Shown here in pieces: positions 22,330 through 31,387 of a DNA stretch of 64,000 bases. The notes beneath the pieces were generated by a model. That model saw only the letters and a list, made by a program, of their open reading frames with translations. It had not been told where the DNA came from and did no database searches. A program made the translations under genes and the position numbers. Source of the DNA: Diphasiastrum complanatum (Eukaryota > Streptophyta > Lycopodiopsida > Lycopodiales > Lycopodiaceae); NCBI GenBank assembly GCA_029204225.1, contig CM055095.1, positions 13,856,049 to 13,920,048 of the forward strand, read 5' to 3'. Positions within the stretch are counted from its first letter, which is position 1; the number at the start of each line of letters is the position of its first letter.

Positions 22330-22855
22330 TGTTACGTACCCATAAGGGTACGCAACAGGAAACTTGAGGTGACGGTCTCAGTTATGGGACGGAACGCTGA
22401 TCTGGAGCTATAGGTCTTTTGGGTGCCACGTGTCAATGTCTCATTGGCACGCGGTGACTCGTTGTTATGGACCCGCGTCAGTGTGCACAACTGTCGCGTG
22501 TCGTTAGTCATGCGTGACTCCTATGGAGGGAGATGACCCACCCGGACTATGTATATAGAGGTGGATCTCCATGAGCTGGGTATTCATTCTCTCTTGGAGA
22601 ATGAAGAGCTCTTCCACTAGTGGTCAGGTTAGGACGAGTATCTAGGCCTCAAGATGTAGGTAGGTGAGGGTCGAGGGTAAGCTATGGTGGTATGGGACAC
22701 CATGGCTTACTTGAGACCCGAGCTTGCTTGATGGTGGTCTGTAGCTCCAGTGCACGGGGGTGAGGTGGCAGTACCTCTATGGTTGGGTGGTAACGTAGCG
22801 TTCGTCACTTGTTTGTACTTTAGCAATCACCGGCATGACGATGGGGATTCTAACA
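22330..22855 (+). repeat. Gypsy-3 3' LTR
   Basis: 526 bp, the same length as the 5' LTR, with about nine substitutions by eye. Preceded by a purine tract and followed by TSD GATTT. Confidence 0.92.
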
Positions 22856-22996
22856 GATTTCTACCATAGATAGCTGTCTCAACAGCGCTGGATGTCCCTC
22901 CTAATTTCTGGAAATTGGATAGTGTCCTATCCACTCTGATAGATTCCTCTCTTCCTGAAACTAAGCTCCCAAAGAAGGAGATGGCTCTGATACAGG

Positions 22997-23341
22997 TGTT
23001 AGAGATCTAAACACCACAGTAGGGCAAACACTAACTGATCCACCCAACCTTGCCTACTCCCTGATATGGAACAAGCCCCTCCTAGCCCAGTGTGAGGACT
23101 GGTAGCATGCATACTGCCAAGTGTCGGCCACGTGGCTCTGACGTGGCCGACTGCACGTCGGGACCCAACGTGGGGCCCTATCCTGCTGACAGGGTCCCTA
23201 GGCTGTGTTAGGCCAGCCATGGCTATGGACCGTGCCGGGGCACACTACTCACATTGTCTTGCCCTGTTGGACGTGTACGCTGGACACGCCCCTGACTGTG
23301 GTATCTGACTAGGGTTCGGCACTAGTTACGTGCTCGTAACA
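22997..23341 (-). repeat. Gypsy-2 5' LTR
   Basis: 345 bp, TGTTAGAGATC to GTGCTCGTAACA on the plus strand. GCTCTGATAC to its left is the remains of the primer-binding site. Its last roughly 180 bp match 12880-13053. Confidence 0.85.
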
Positions 23342-25560
23342 AACTGCCTGCACTACTCAATGGAGAGTCTGTTTCTCCTCTTCGTGTGATGGCTAGTTCC
23401 GCTCACAAACGAAAGCTGAATAGTCCTGTGAGAGGACTCTCTCTAACCCATTGCTGAAGGTCAGGAATACTGCGGCCATGAAAGCTCCATCATGTCACAA
23501 GCACCAACTGGTCATCTCTCAGCTAACACTGCTCTCGATCAAAAGGATACGGGCCCCGCTCAAACTTTACCATATCTCGCTCTATGTTCCTCAAAGTCAG
23601 GCCTTTTGGCAAAAGAGATAGAACATGTGTCAGGCCACAGGCTAATATAAACAAGTAGACTGTTAGCAATATTTGCAATACCTGCGCCGGCGGGCCATAC
23701 ACGCTCAGTGTACTCCACCCATCCTCGATGGAGCTCCATGTCGCCAGGACGTCTGGCAAAGCAGCCACAAGGGGTGCAGCATGTGGGCTACCACATGGAT
23801 GGGTCTGTGGAAGTAGTCCCACCTCATCTCCCAAACACTGAGGAGGTCATCCTTCCTACGCAAGTCACATTGCAAATGATTAGTCATCTGTGAAAGCACG
23901 AAAGTAAGCTGAAAATGAAACGAAAAGAGAGTGGGAGGAGCAATACATGTCATCGTCCAAGTCAAATCTCTGAAGCGCCTCACTGATGCGGTCCATGAAC
24001 TCGTACATGAGACCGAGCCGAGAGTGCACCCCTCTCAGTCTACTAAGCGCAGCATAAGGTAAATAGGTCGAAGAACCTCTACAAGCTCACCCGACCGTGT
24101 CCAGAAGTCCTCTCCAAACACTATGCTCTGGAAATGCACTGCCTCTATCATGCGATTCCTTAACACATCAAATCCCTCACTGGATGCCATCCTCCACAAA
24201 TGATCTCATACTACGCATAGTCGCTCGAGAACCAGGAAAAGGTAGGCAAAGTGAGTGGGCACAGTTCACCACGTACATGGCCAGAGAGGTGAGCTGCAAG
24301 GAAAACATTAAACAAAAATTTGTTAAAAGCTTAAAGAGGTTAGGGGCCGAGAACGACTGATAAGTGGAAAAGGCTTTATAAAGTGGCGAAAATTGTACCT
24401 CACGAACCCATGGAAGTGCGACCATGTCATGGATTAGAAGATCGATGCAATGTGCAGCACACAGGGTCCACACAATACTGGGGTGCTCATCACCATCTCT
24501 CCCATCTGTCTACAGTTCGTGGCGTTGTCCGTGACAACTTGAACCACGTGATCTGTCCCAATCTCCTGCACTACACCTCTTACTGCCTCATAGATGAACT
24601 CGGCCGTGATGGCTCCACCAACTCGAGTAGCATCCTCCTAGTAGGAAAATTGTGCCAAGCGGGCAAGATATTAGGATATTGACGACAGATCACCGACGAA
24701 TGTCAGTCGTGTGCAATGCCTCTCTCCTCGGAGGCCTCCATGAGGAATCAACTGTTGTGATCTGAAGGCAAGTGTTCCTAAAGATCCAAGTGTCAGCAAC
24801 AGCGAAAGGGATGCCACACTCATAGAAGAGCTGGCCAATCCATCGAGTACATAGGACATGCTTTTGTCTCTGCCACCCATCGCGGTCCAAGGTTTGCTGC
24901 CTAGCCCTAACCCCTCTCTGCTGCACAAAGGGCTCTCTCGGTCTAGCACGCCTGCCAGAAGCAACAGATGGGCGCACTGAAGGTGTGTCTAACTGTGGAG
25001 CATCACCTATTGGATCTCTGCCCCCCCCTGTGGTAAGATCTAGCTCTGTAGGTGGAGCATCATCAACTGATGACGATGATGGATGAGAGGGACCTGTTGA
25101 TGAAGGAACAATAGGATGAGAGGCTGGATGTGTGCTGATATCTCTAGGAAAATCCCCCCCCTATGACTAGGCCCTATCTCTGGATCTGCTCCAGTCCCTA
25201 CACCTGCACTAGACCCTGCACCTGCACTAGGTCCTGGACCTGCTCAAGTCCCTGCTCCTGCCACTAACCTGTGAATAGAGCTCTGAGATGGTCTCAATGG
25301 CTCAAGAGACGTATCGTAGGGCCCGTATGTGTCCATCAATCTCTCCACCTCTGCATCTGATATGCGAGGACAAATGGATATGCCCATCCCCTGCCCATCT
25401 AGCCTGATGAGCCGTAGTAAGTGGGCCCTGACCCTGGTAAGAAAACCAATAAAGACCCCACCACAATGCAAGCATCTCCATCTGCGGGCACCAGATCCCG
25501 GTGCATAGCCACATCCCCCTCTCTCAACTCAACCTCTGACCAAATGCCTCTACCAAGGAC
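23342..25560 (-). pseudogene. hAT-superfamily transposase (BED / DUF659 type), degenerate
   Basis: Minus strand, several frames. BED zinc finger at about 25290-25470: RCLHCGGVFIGFLTRVRAHL then GISICPRISDAEVERLM (C..C...H...C). Then WIGQLFYECGIPFAVADTWI (about 24720-24850), AVRGVVQEIGTDHVVQVVTD and NATNC (DUF659), WTLCAAHCIDLLIHDMVALP with WVRE (24400-24470), DYFHRPIHVVAHMLHP-like at about 23780-23830, and a hAT dimerisation piece VLSQDYSAFVCERN at about 23400-23440. At least four frameshifts. The gene ends exactly at the gypsy-2 LTR. hAT transposases move elements by cut and paste with 8-bp target duplications; no terminal inverted repeats were identified here. Confidence 0.8.
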
Positions 25561-26278
25561 CGACATTGTGTGAGAATATCAATGTATCAAACCTACAAAA
25601 GAGGAAGCAAACAATCACATGTCAATACATTCCGTTGGTAGCAACAACATCCGGATTCCACATATGCATTCACAGCATTCAATCGCTTACAGCAACCGTA
25701 AACTAAACATCGAAAAAAAACCGCAATTTTTTTTTCGATCGACAACAGGTGCAAGCTGCAAATAGTGTCCTGGATCTTGAACTCATCAAAACAAGCATCC
25801 TAGGCATTCCTATGGGAATGAAGAAACACAGTGTAGCTTTAGACTGCAACTCAATCGCATGCCTACAAGACCCTAAACCCTAAAAAACAGGTGATTTGGG
25901 CATGCCATTGAAAACCTTGTGATAACAACCAAAACTAATAGCAAAAGCATGTTTGTGGGCATGAAGAAACACAGTTTAGCCTCAATCGGATGACTACATG
26001 CCAATTTACAAAAAGAGCCAAAAACACATGGAAAAAGAGCATGAAGTTCAAATCTTTTGCTACAAGCAATAATGGGGAAAACTAACAGCATTAGCATGTC
26101 TGTGGTTCAATACAGATGAATTGGAACCAAAAACCATTTCATTACGTTGCTTACAGCTCATTCCATGAGCTTCCTAGATGTGAAGCCAAAACTTACCTAA
26201 AACTGTTTTCGAGAGAAACACCACTGCCTCGTCACTACCACCGTGCTTATCACATACTGAACAATGCTCCAAGATGGC
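25561..26278. other. Unassigned intron sequence
   Basis: About 700 bp without recognised coding sequence, probably the 5' side of the hAT element plus MCCB intron. GCATGAAGAAACACAGT-type words recur near 25820 and 25960, a short local duplication. Confidence 0.4.
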
Positions 26279-26322
26279 TACAATCCACCATCACCCTCTC
26301 ACCATCACCATCACCATCACCA

Positions 26323-26400
<78 letters not shown>
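26279..26400. repeat. ATCACC and CT microsatellite
   Basis: A short CACCAT run (26290-26320) passes into an almost uninterrupted (CT)n tract at 26325-26400, with one TTT interruption. The open frames here on both strands are only translations of the repeat. Confidence 0.95.
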
Positions 26401-26402
<2 letters not shown>

Positions 26403-26471
26403 AAGAGCAAATTTTTTTATGTGGGCCGTGGGCTGCCTGCTCGCGGCCCATATAAGAAAAATTGCCAGGTT

Positions 26472-26568
26472 TCTGGCGATCTGGGACCGCGTTTTTGGTC
26501 CCGGATTGCCAGCGTTCCGGATCGCGTGATCTGGAACGTGGTTGCAGCGGATTGCGATCTGCTGCAAC
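26472..26568. repeat. Three consecutive short hairpins
   Basis: Adjacent inverted repeats: 26472-26488 with 26497-26513 (GGGACC/GGTCCC core), 26514-26523 with 26528-26537 (GTTCCGGATC/GATCTGGAAC), and 26541-26552 with 26557-26568 (GTTGCAGCGGAT/ATCTGCTGCAAC). Loops are 8, 4 and 4 nt and all contain GCG. Function unknown. Confidence 0.75.
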
Positions 26569-26579
26569 CTTGATCAAAA

Positions 26580-27190
26580 CTGACTAGGCTAAGATGTTGC
26601 ACACTTGCTTCTATAGATCTTCTGTAGCTCCAGTACAACAATATTCGATATCAAAGAGTTCTACTCTTTTTGAGCAACACTCATGTTTCATATGCCTAGC
26701 TTGGGGGGTATCTATTTTGCCCCCCACCACCAGATTCTTCAGCAAATATGTAAGACATTAATAAGTTGTGGCAGGTTTATTGATGCGTTCATATGGCATT
26801 CTTGGCCCATCTACATAGCTTGAAAGTGTGCACATCACCATTCAGCAACAAGCCTTCCATATTTACATATATGTTGCTTCCGTTTTTATTTTGAGCCTTC
26901 TTCAATATTTACATTTTCTTTTTGTCCACATACAAGAAAATAAAAACCATAAACAAATTAGTAAAATCTTCAACATATACGCTTTTGCGGTCTTCCCTTC
27001 GACATTGAATTTTAGTACTCCAAAGTATTAACTAATTACATCACGTTCAATCATTATGTCGTCCACTTTCATCTTTTGGTCAGGGTTTTTGTAGGGAACA
27101 TTCAACAGGTAGTGCATGGAGATTCGTGCACTAACGATAGTGTTAGAGAGGCAAATACATATTTTTATAATTCAATTTAAGAATTTCAAC
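26580..27190. other. Unassigned intron sequence
   Basis: About 600 bp of AT-rich sequence within the proposed MCCB intron 1; I see no recognisable feature. Confidence 0.4.
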
Positions 27191-27324
27191 TAAATATTAT
27201 GTCTCATCCATACAAATCAAGATGCAGTTTCTCTTGTCAAAAAATCAACGAAATAGGTATAAGAATCAATGCAGCAGTTTGGAATGAAAAGAGACATAAA
27301 TCTGTACCAGAAACCAGTTACCAC

Positions 27325-27927
27325 CTTCTGAATCTTCTGCCGTAGTTCGGCCACCAAACCCTCCATAGCCTCGTGGTTGGCCACATACCCCTCGCTCTTC
27401 GTGTCCACACTGCTCTTTAAAACATTCAATCCCTCATAAACGCTAGATATTCTTCGTACATGCATATTATGCCCTCTCCATCTCCTTTCTACATTTGCAG
27501 GTGAGCCAAAATGTTTCTTTTCTGATGCAAATCCGTTTTCAATCTTAATTGCATGATGATGTCCCGCAATAAACGTAGGTCTTAAAGAGCTGGAGCTCAC
27601 GTTCCTACCAGTAAGACGCTGCTTGAAAAGATATAGCCCTTTGGAGGACTCTATAATATCATGGCTGCAGGCTTGGCTTGCTATTCCATGCGTTGGCAGA
27701 CCACAACTTTGCTGCGCAGCATATTGATCAATCAGAGGTGCTAAACCCTCTCGTTTTGGCAACGGATTCAGTTCAACATCCGTAGACGCGATTGAACCTT
27801 CTCCAAGACTTACTTCATCTCTGTTTGGACTTATTCTTTTGGCAATGAAGCAGCAGCAGCTCTGCTTTCTTACAAACCAATTCAGCAATGGGCTCTTCGG
27901 AAGGGATTTAGACCAAAGCTGTGCCAT
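27325..27927 (-). CDS. MCCB: 3-methylcrotonyl-CoA carboxylase beta subunit, exon 1
   Basis: 201 codons from ATG at 27927 to a phase-0 donor AAG/GTGGTA at 27324. The last 30 residues, from VDTKSEGYVANHEAMEGLVA to ELRQKIQKV, match the N-terminal helix region of plant MCCB (family pattern D..SE.F..N..AMEG+.SELR..I.KV). It joins exon 2 in frame. The N-terminus (MAQLWSKSLPKSPLLNWFVR) is basic with few acids, as expected for a mitochondrial presequence. The leader up to the conserved block is about 170 residues, roughly 100 longer than in Arabidopsis from memory; an internal start (for example MHVRRISSVYEG) is possible. The frame past the donor runs on 34 codons into the intron. Confidence 0.8.
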
Positions 27928-28226
27928 CTCTTGGTAAGTCTTGAATCTTCTTCAAGGCATGCCCACTGCATCGCCCTCTGCTCTGCTCTGCATCGCCCTC
28001 TCTCTCTCTTGTCTCTCTCTCTCTCTCTGCTCTCTGCTGTGCTGAAATAAACAAACAAAATAACAATTTCTTTAGTTGTTGTAGCTCATGAGAGTGCTCT
28101 GGAAAATGGACAAAGTATAGGAATGGAATCATCATGTTTCTCCAAAGAATTATTGGTATCATAAAATATTTGATGATGTTTTATGCAAGCAAATAAAGTT
28201 TAAACTCTTCCATGAGTATAGTACAA
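27928..28226 (-). promoter_or_regulatory. Probable MCCB 5' UTR and proximal promoter
   Basis: Directly upstream of the MCCB start. Contains CT-rich runs on the plus strand (27990-28035), i.e. GA repeats on the gene strand, common in plant 5' UTRs and core promoters. No clear TATA box was assigned. The palindromic element at 28227 bounds it. Confidence 0.45.
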
Positions 28227-28347
28227 TGGAATGGGCCGGGCACAGGCCATTTTGCTCGGTAAAACTTTTCAAAAAAAAATTTAGGCATCGCCTAAAAAAA
28301 TTTGGAAAGTTTTACCGGGCAGAATGGCTTGTGCCCGGCCCATTCCA
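28227..28347. repeat. 121-nt near-perfect palindrome (foldback/MITE-like)
   Basis: Left arm TGGAATGGGCCGGGCACA... pairs with right arm ending ...TGTGCCCGGCCCATTCCA, over about 43 bp with only a few mismatches. The inner part pairs again (TTTAGGC-ATC-GCCTAAA). The whole unit could fold into one hairpin of about 60 bp. It lies about 300 bp upstream of the MCCB start. No target duplication was found. Confidence 0.85.
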
Positions 28348-28351
28348 TAAT

Positions 28352-28590
28352 GTAATGGATTCTTTGACTTTTCCACATGTTATTAATAAACCATAATCTG
28401 CAGTCTGACTTTTTTTGGACCAGTCATAAACTGCCACGTGGCAGGCTGATGCATACTGACACGCACGGACTGACACGCGGGCTGATGGGCGTTTTTTTTT
28501 TTTCACAGTTTTTTTTTTTAAATCCCGTGACATTTTCTGCTTTTTAAAAAGGTCAAAAAATGGGCATAATCATCACAAAGAATCCATTAC
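28352..28590. mobile_element. MITE-like element with 15-bp terminal inverted repeats
   Basis: Begins GTAATGGATTCTTTG and ends with its exact reverse complement CAAAGAATCCATTAC; 239 bp, no coding capacity, with internal GC-rich CACGTGGCAGGCTG and T-rich parts. Superfamily undetermined; target duplication not clear. Confidence 0.65.
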
Positions 28591-29280
28591 GGTCTTAAAA
28601 AAACTGAGAAGCTTTAAAAATTGCATTTTTTTGAGATAATTCACAAGAGTTTTTCGAAGCACTCACTCCAAAGCTCCAAATATGTGTATGGGCTCTGACC
28701 CCTCCTATCCTAGTGCATTGCTCACAGTGTTGTGATGGCTCTTGGCATTATTTGGGAAAGAGAGAAGGTTCACACCTTAAATTCCAAATATAGTTTTAAA
28801 TCTAAAAAGTGCATGTGAGGGAACCATTGAATGTGAGAATAACTATAGGCATAACCATGTGTAGCGTAACTTGAGGATGAGACTTGTTTCAATGGTAGCC
28901 CCATGTCTCAACTCTTCTTACTGCTTGAGCGGGATTTCATGCCAACCTCTATACTTAGTGGCCTCGATACAAAGATAAATCATTGGAGATGTTGACTATC
29001 GTGGTTTTTCCCCCATGACTGTTGTAGTTGAAGGTCGAATTTACCTCGACATGCAAAAAAACATATTTTGGAATGTGCAAGCTAATAGTCAACTAACCAC
29101 GTTTAAATTATATTCTTCAATCATTAACATTTTTAATTAAGTGAAATTCGCATGACATCATGTTGCATGTGGCACCCCTAGAGAAGAGCTCTATGGAACA
29201 TGGACAATGAAAGCATTATTAAAATACGATACAAGTAGTAACCCAAATGATTTAAAGACACATGTTTATTATTTTAAAAT
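28591..29280. other. Unassigned intergenic sequence
   Basis: About 690 bp with no feature I can support. Confidence 0.4.
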
Positions 29281-29645
29281 GGGAGTCCTTTAAGTGGAGG
29301 GGGACCAATATACTCTCTGTCCATTGGTTGATGCCACTTCAAGCAATCTCCCTTTTCAATAAATGTGGAGTGCCTAAAACACTCTTAGTTGATTGGTGAC
29401 CTCTGTCCTTTAGTAACTCGAGAGAACCAAAATAGTCTTCGTTAATAAAGTGGTCCCTGCCCTTTGGTCACTAGGAGGAGTCCGAAATACTTTTTGTTCA
29501 TTGGTGGCCTATCCCCTTTTGGTAGATGAAGAGGGCCCCAAATACTCTTCATTGATTGATTGATATCACTTCAAGTGGCCTACAACCCCTTTACTAAGGG
29601 CATATAGTCCAAAGTGCTTTCTGCTTATTGGTTGAGGCCGCTTCA
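29281..29645. repeat. Degenerate tandem repeat, period about 57 bp
   Basis: About six diverged units sharing the order CCAAAATACTCTT..TT.ATTGGT, then a CC-rich part (CC(C/T)TTT(G/A)GT), then a purine-rich part. Starts near 29310, 29370, 29428, 29485, 29540 and 29605. Unit lengths vary. Confidence 0.6.
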
Positions 29646-29836
29646 AGTGCCCCCCCGCCGAGGCAAACTGAGACTTATCCCAATTGGCATCCTATATGGC
29701 AAGGATACCAATTGGGAGCAACTCCACTTGCAAGGGGAAGAACCCATTGGATGATAGGATTCCTAGTTATGTCTGGCATGGTAGCTTGGGCTTACCCTCA
29801 TCGTAAGGTCTGAAGGGATCACAACTAGAAAATCTA

Positions 29837-30122
29837 TGTTTATCCACGTGGAGTATCCACACGACACCCAACACTTGGCCGATTTTCCAAAATTTTGTTT
29901 GCGTGGAACATCCACACATGGATTATCCATGCCAAAAAAAATTTGAACGCGCCTCGACAAGTCCACCTGTGTTTTTCTGACACGGCGCCGAAAAATTTAT
30001 GTGCGTGGATAACCCACGCAAAATTGAATTTTGAAAATTCCGGCAATTGTTTGGGAGGGAAGTTTGGCGATGCCGAACAGCGTTTTACGTGTGGATATCT
30101 CCTGTGTGGATTATCCACGCGA
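29837..30122. repeat. MITE-like foldback with clustered TGGATA/TATCCA palindromes
   Basis: The left end (ATCCACGTGGAGTATCCACAC) is an imperfect inverted repeat of the right end (GTGTGGATATCTCCTGTGTGG...). Inside are more palindromes: CATGGATTATCCATG (about 29919), GCGTGGATAACCCACGC (30003-30019) and GTGTGGATTATCCACGC (about 30104-30120). Followed by a T13 run. Confidence 0.6.
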
Positions 30123-30825
30123 TTTTTTTTTTTTTGCTTGTTGATAATGAAATGGAATTAGTTAAATCAATATTTTTCTAACGTGAATTATATTCCAATT
30201 CATTATATTTGTAAAAGTGTCCTCGTCTTGTTTACTTAGTTATGAGTTTATTAGATGTAATCAACTCACCATTCATAACTGAATTTCATGATTATGTTAA
30301 ATCCATAAATCATGTTCCTAGATTATAGGGATTTTTGATGAGGTCGGCCACCTACTTTTGTAAGTCACTTGACTCGAGCTACCAAGAGGGTAATTATGCA
30401 TGATCTAAAGGTTTGATAGCCAGGTTTAGGGTCTACCCTAATGGAACTCTACCCTAATCTCATATCCGAGATCATTTGATATGAATTGAGATCTCATTTT
30501 GTACATACTTTGAGAGATTATCAAGAGATGGTGATTTTGGCAAGTTTGCTCTTTCATGAGGAATTGATGCATGATGAATGTGATGTTTTTTGTATATAAT
30601 GAATAAATCTGAATCTGAACAAAGTACTATACTTTCCACATGTGTGACAGGATGTGAGGATCAATTAATTCTAGTTTGATTGTGGTGTTCAAAAGCTCTT
30701 GCCAATTAGATGCAAAATAGGTAGAATTGTGTGCTAGTTTTCTATCTATTAGATATAAGTGAAACCTTTGATGCTTTTTCAATGTTTTAGTATTCAAATG
30801 AGGTTCATAACTTCTGATATTAACA

Positions 30826-31220
30826 TGGTATCAAAGCCCGAATGCAACCATCAAGGCTCAAATACAAGGAAGAGAGAAGCAATTACGAGTTGATGATTGT
30901 ATAATTTTTATTGCCCTTATTACTACCTTAACTTTGATGATGTTCCTTCAAGTGTGAATGAAACTTTAGCAACAAAAGAGTGATTTGATGCAATGAAAAG
31001 TGAGTATATGATGCATTGCTTGAGATACTTGTAAAATTATTGATCCTCCACCAAAGATACAAAATGTTACTGTTTGCAAAATGGGTTTTTAAGATCAAGC
31101 TTAATCAAGATGGTAGTGTGAACAATTATAGAACAAAACTAGTTGCCAAGGGATATGCTCAATTCAAGAGGATTGACTATGATGAAACACTTGATTCTAT
31201 CATAGTTTGTGGTGGTGATT
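30826..31220 (+). pseudogene. Copia-4 remnant: PBS and RT N-terminal fragment
   Basis: TGGTATCAAAGCCC at 30826-30839 follows ...TTAACA, the likely end of a 5' LTR extending left (its start is uncertain, perhaps near 30338). Then 30950-31215 reads a copia RT start: ATKE.FDAMKSEYM, WVFKIKLNQDGSVNNYRTKL and VAKGYAQFKRIDYDE. Everything between (gag to integrase) is missing. Confidence 0.7.
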
Positions 31221-31387
31221 TCATTAACTCACGTGCTTTTAGTGACTTACAGCCTTTGCAACATTTGTTAAAAAATGAACTTATGGCCATGTGTCTATCT
31301 CTATTATGTCGTTGGCGCTCTCTAGACAAGGCCCTCTCTTTTTTCTCTTCTTTATATAGGTCTAACCATTTATCCATAACTCCACAA

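Larger units (their letters stand above)
18004..22855 (+). mobile_element. Gypsy-3, young integrase-less Ty3/gypsy element
   Basis: Plus-strand element of 4.85 kb with two 526-bp LTRs (18004-18529, 22330-22855), a perfect 5-bp TSD (GATTT), PBS TGGTATCAGAGCC at 18532, and polypurine tract AAAGGGGGAGGGAA just before 22330. By eye the LTRs differ at about nine positions, so the insertion is recent. Internally it holds gag, protease, RT and RNase H, but RNase H is fused directly to the chromodomain end: the integrase is missing. Frameshifts and stops also affect gag and RT. Confidence 0.92.
12869..23341 (-). mobile_element. Gypsy-2, Ty3/gypsy element lacking integrase core, host of gypsy-3
   Basis: Minus-strand element. 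The 3' LTR is 12869-13053 (internally deleted), with a purine tract (AAGGGGGAGGGAG, minus strand) at 13054-13068. The 5' LTR is 22997-23341, with a degraded PBS (GCTCTGATAC on the plus strand) at 22985-22994. Order high to low: leader, gag, CCHC knuckle, protease (partly duplicated), RT, RNase H, integrase zinc region, then an abrupt jump to the polypurine tract. Integrase core and chromodomain are deleted. Gypsy-3 sits in its leader. The flanks (CTCAT and AACTG) give no target duplication. Confidence 0.85.
11606..27324 (-). other. MCCB: MCCB intron 1 (15.7 kb, TE-filled)
   Basis: The gap between the two recognised MCCB exons. It starts (minus strand) AAG/GTGGTA and ends ATCATAG/GTG, giving GT..AG ends at phase 0. 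It contains the hAT element, gypsy-2 with nested gypsy-3, a CT microsatellite and hairpins. Joining the exons gives KIQKV-CKGG, matching the continuous family segment KVLAGGGE.AV. The intron assignment is inferred from splice phases and protein continuity, without transcript evidence. Confidence 0.7.

Noticed and set aside
12864..23346. Target-site duplication for gypsy-2
   Set aside because: Flanking pentamers CTCAT and AACTG differ, and the left LTR end is mutated, so no TSD is supported.
26250..26577. Overlapping open frames encoding Ser-Leu or Arg-Glu repeats on both strands
   Set aside because: They are direct translations of the CT microsatellite; no conserved ends or start context.
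28312..28533. Minus-strand ORF with a Lys-rich start
   Set aside because: Lies within the palindrome and MITE; the Lys run is translation of an A/T homopolymer.
30003..30120. TTATCCACA-like words resembling DnaA boxes
   Set aside because: Bacterial motif in eukaryotic DNA; better explained by the palindromic repeat cluster.
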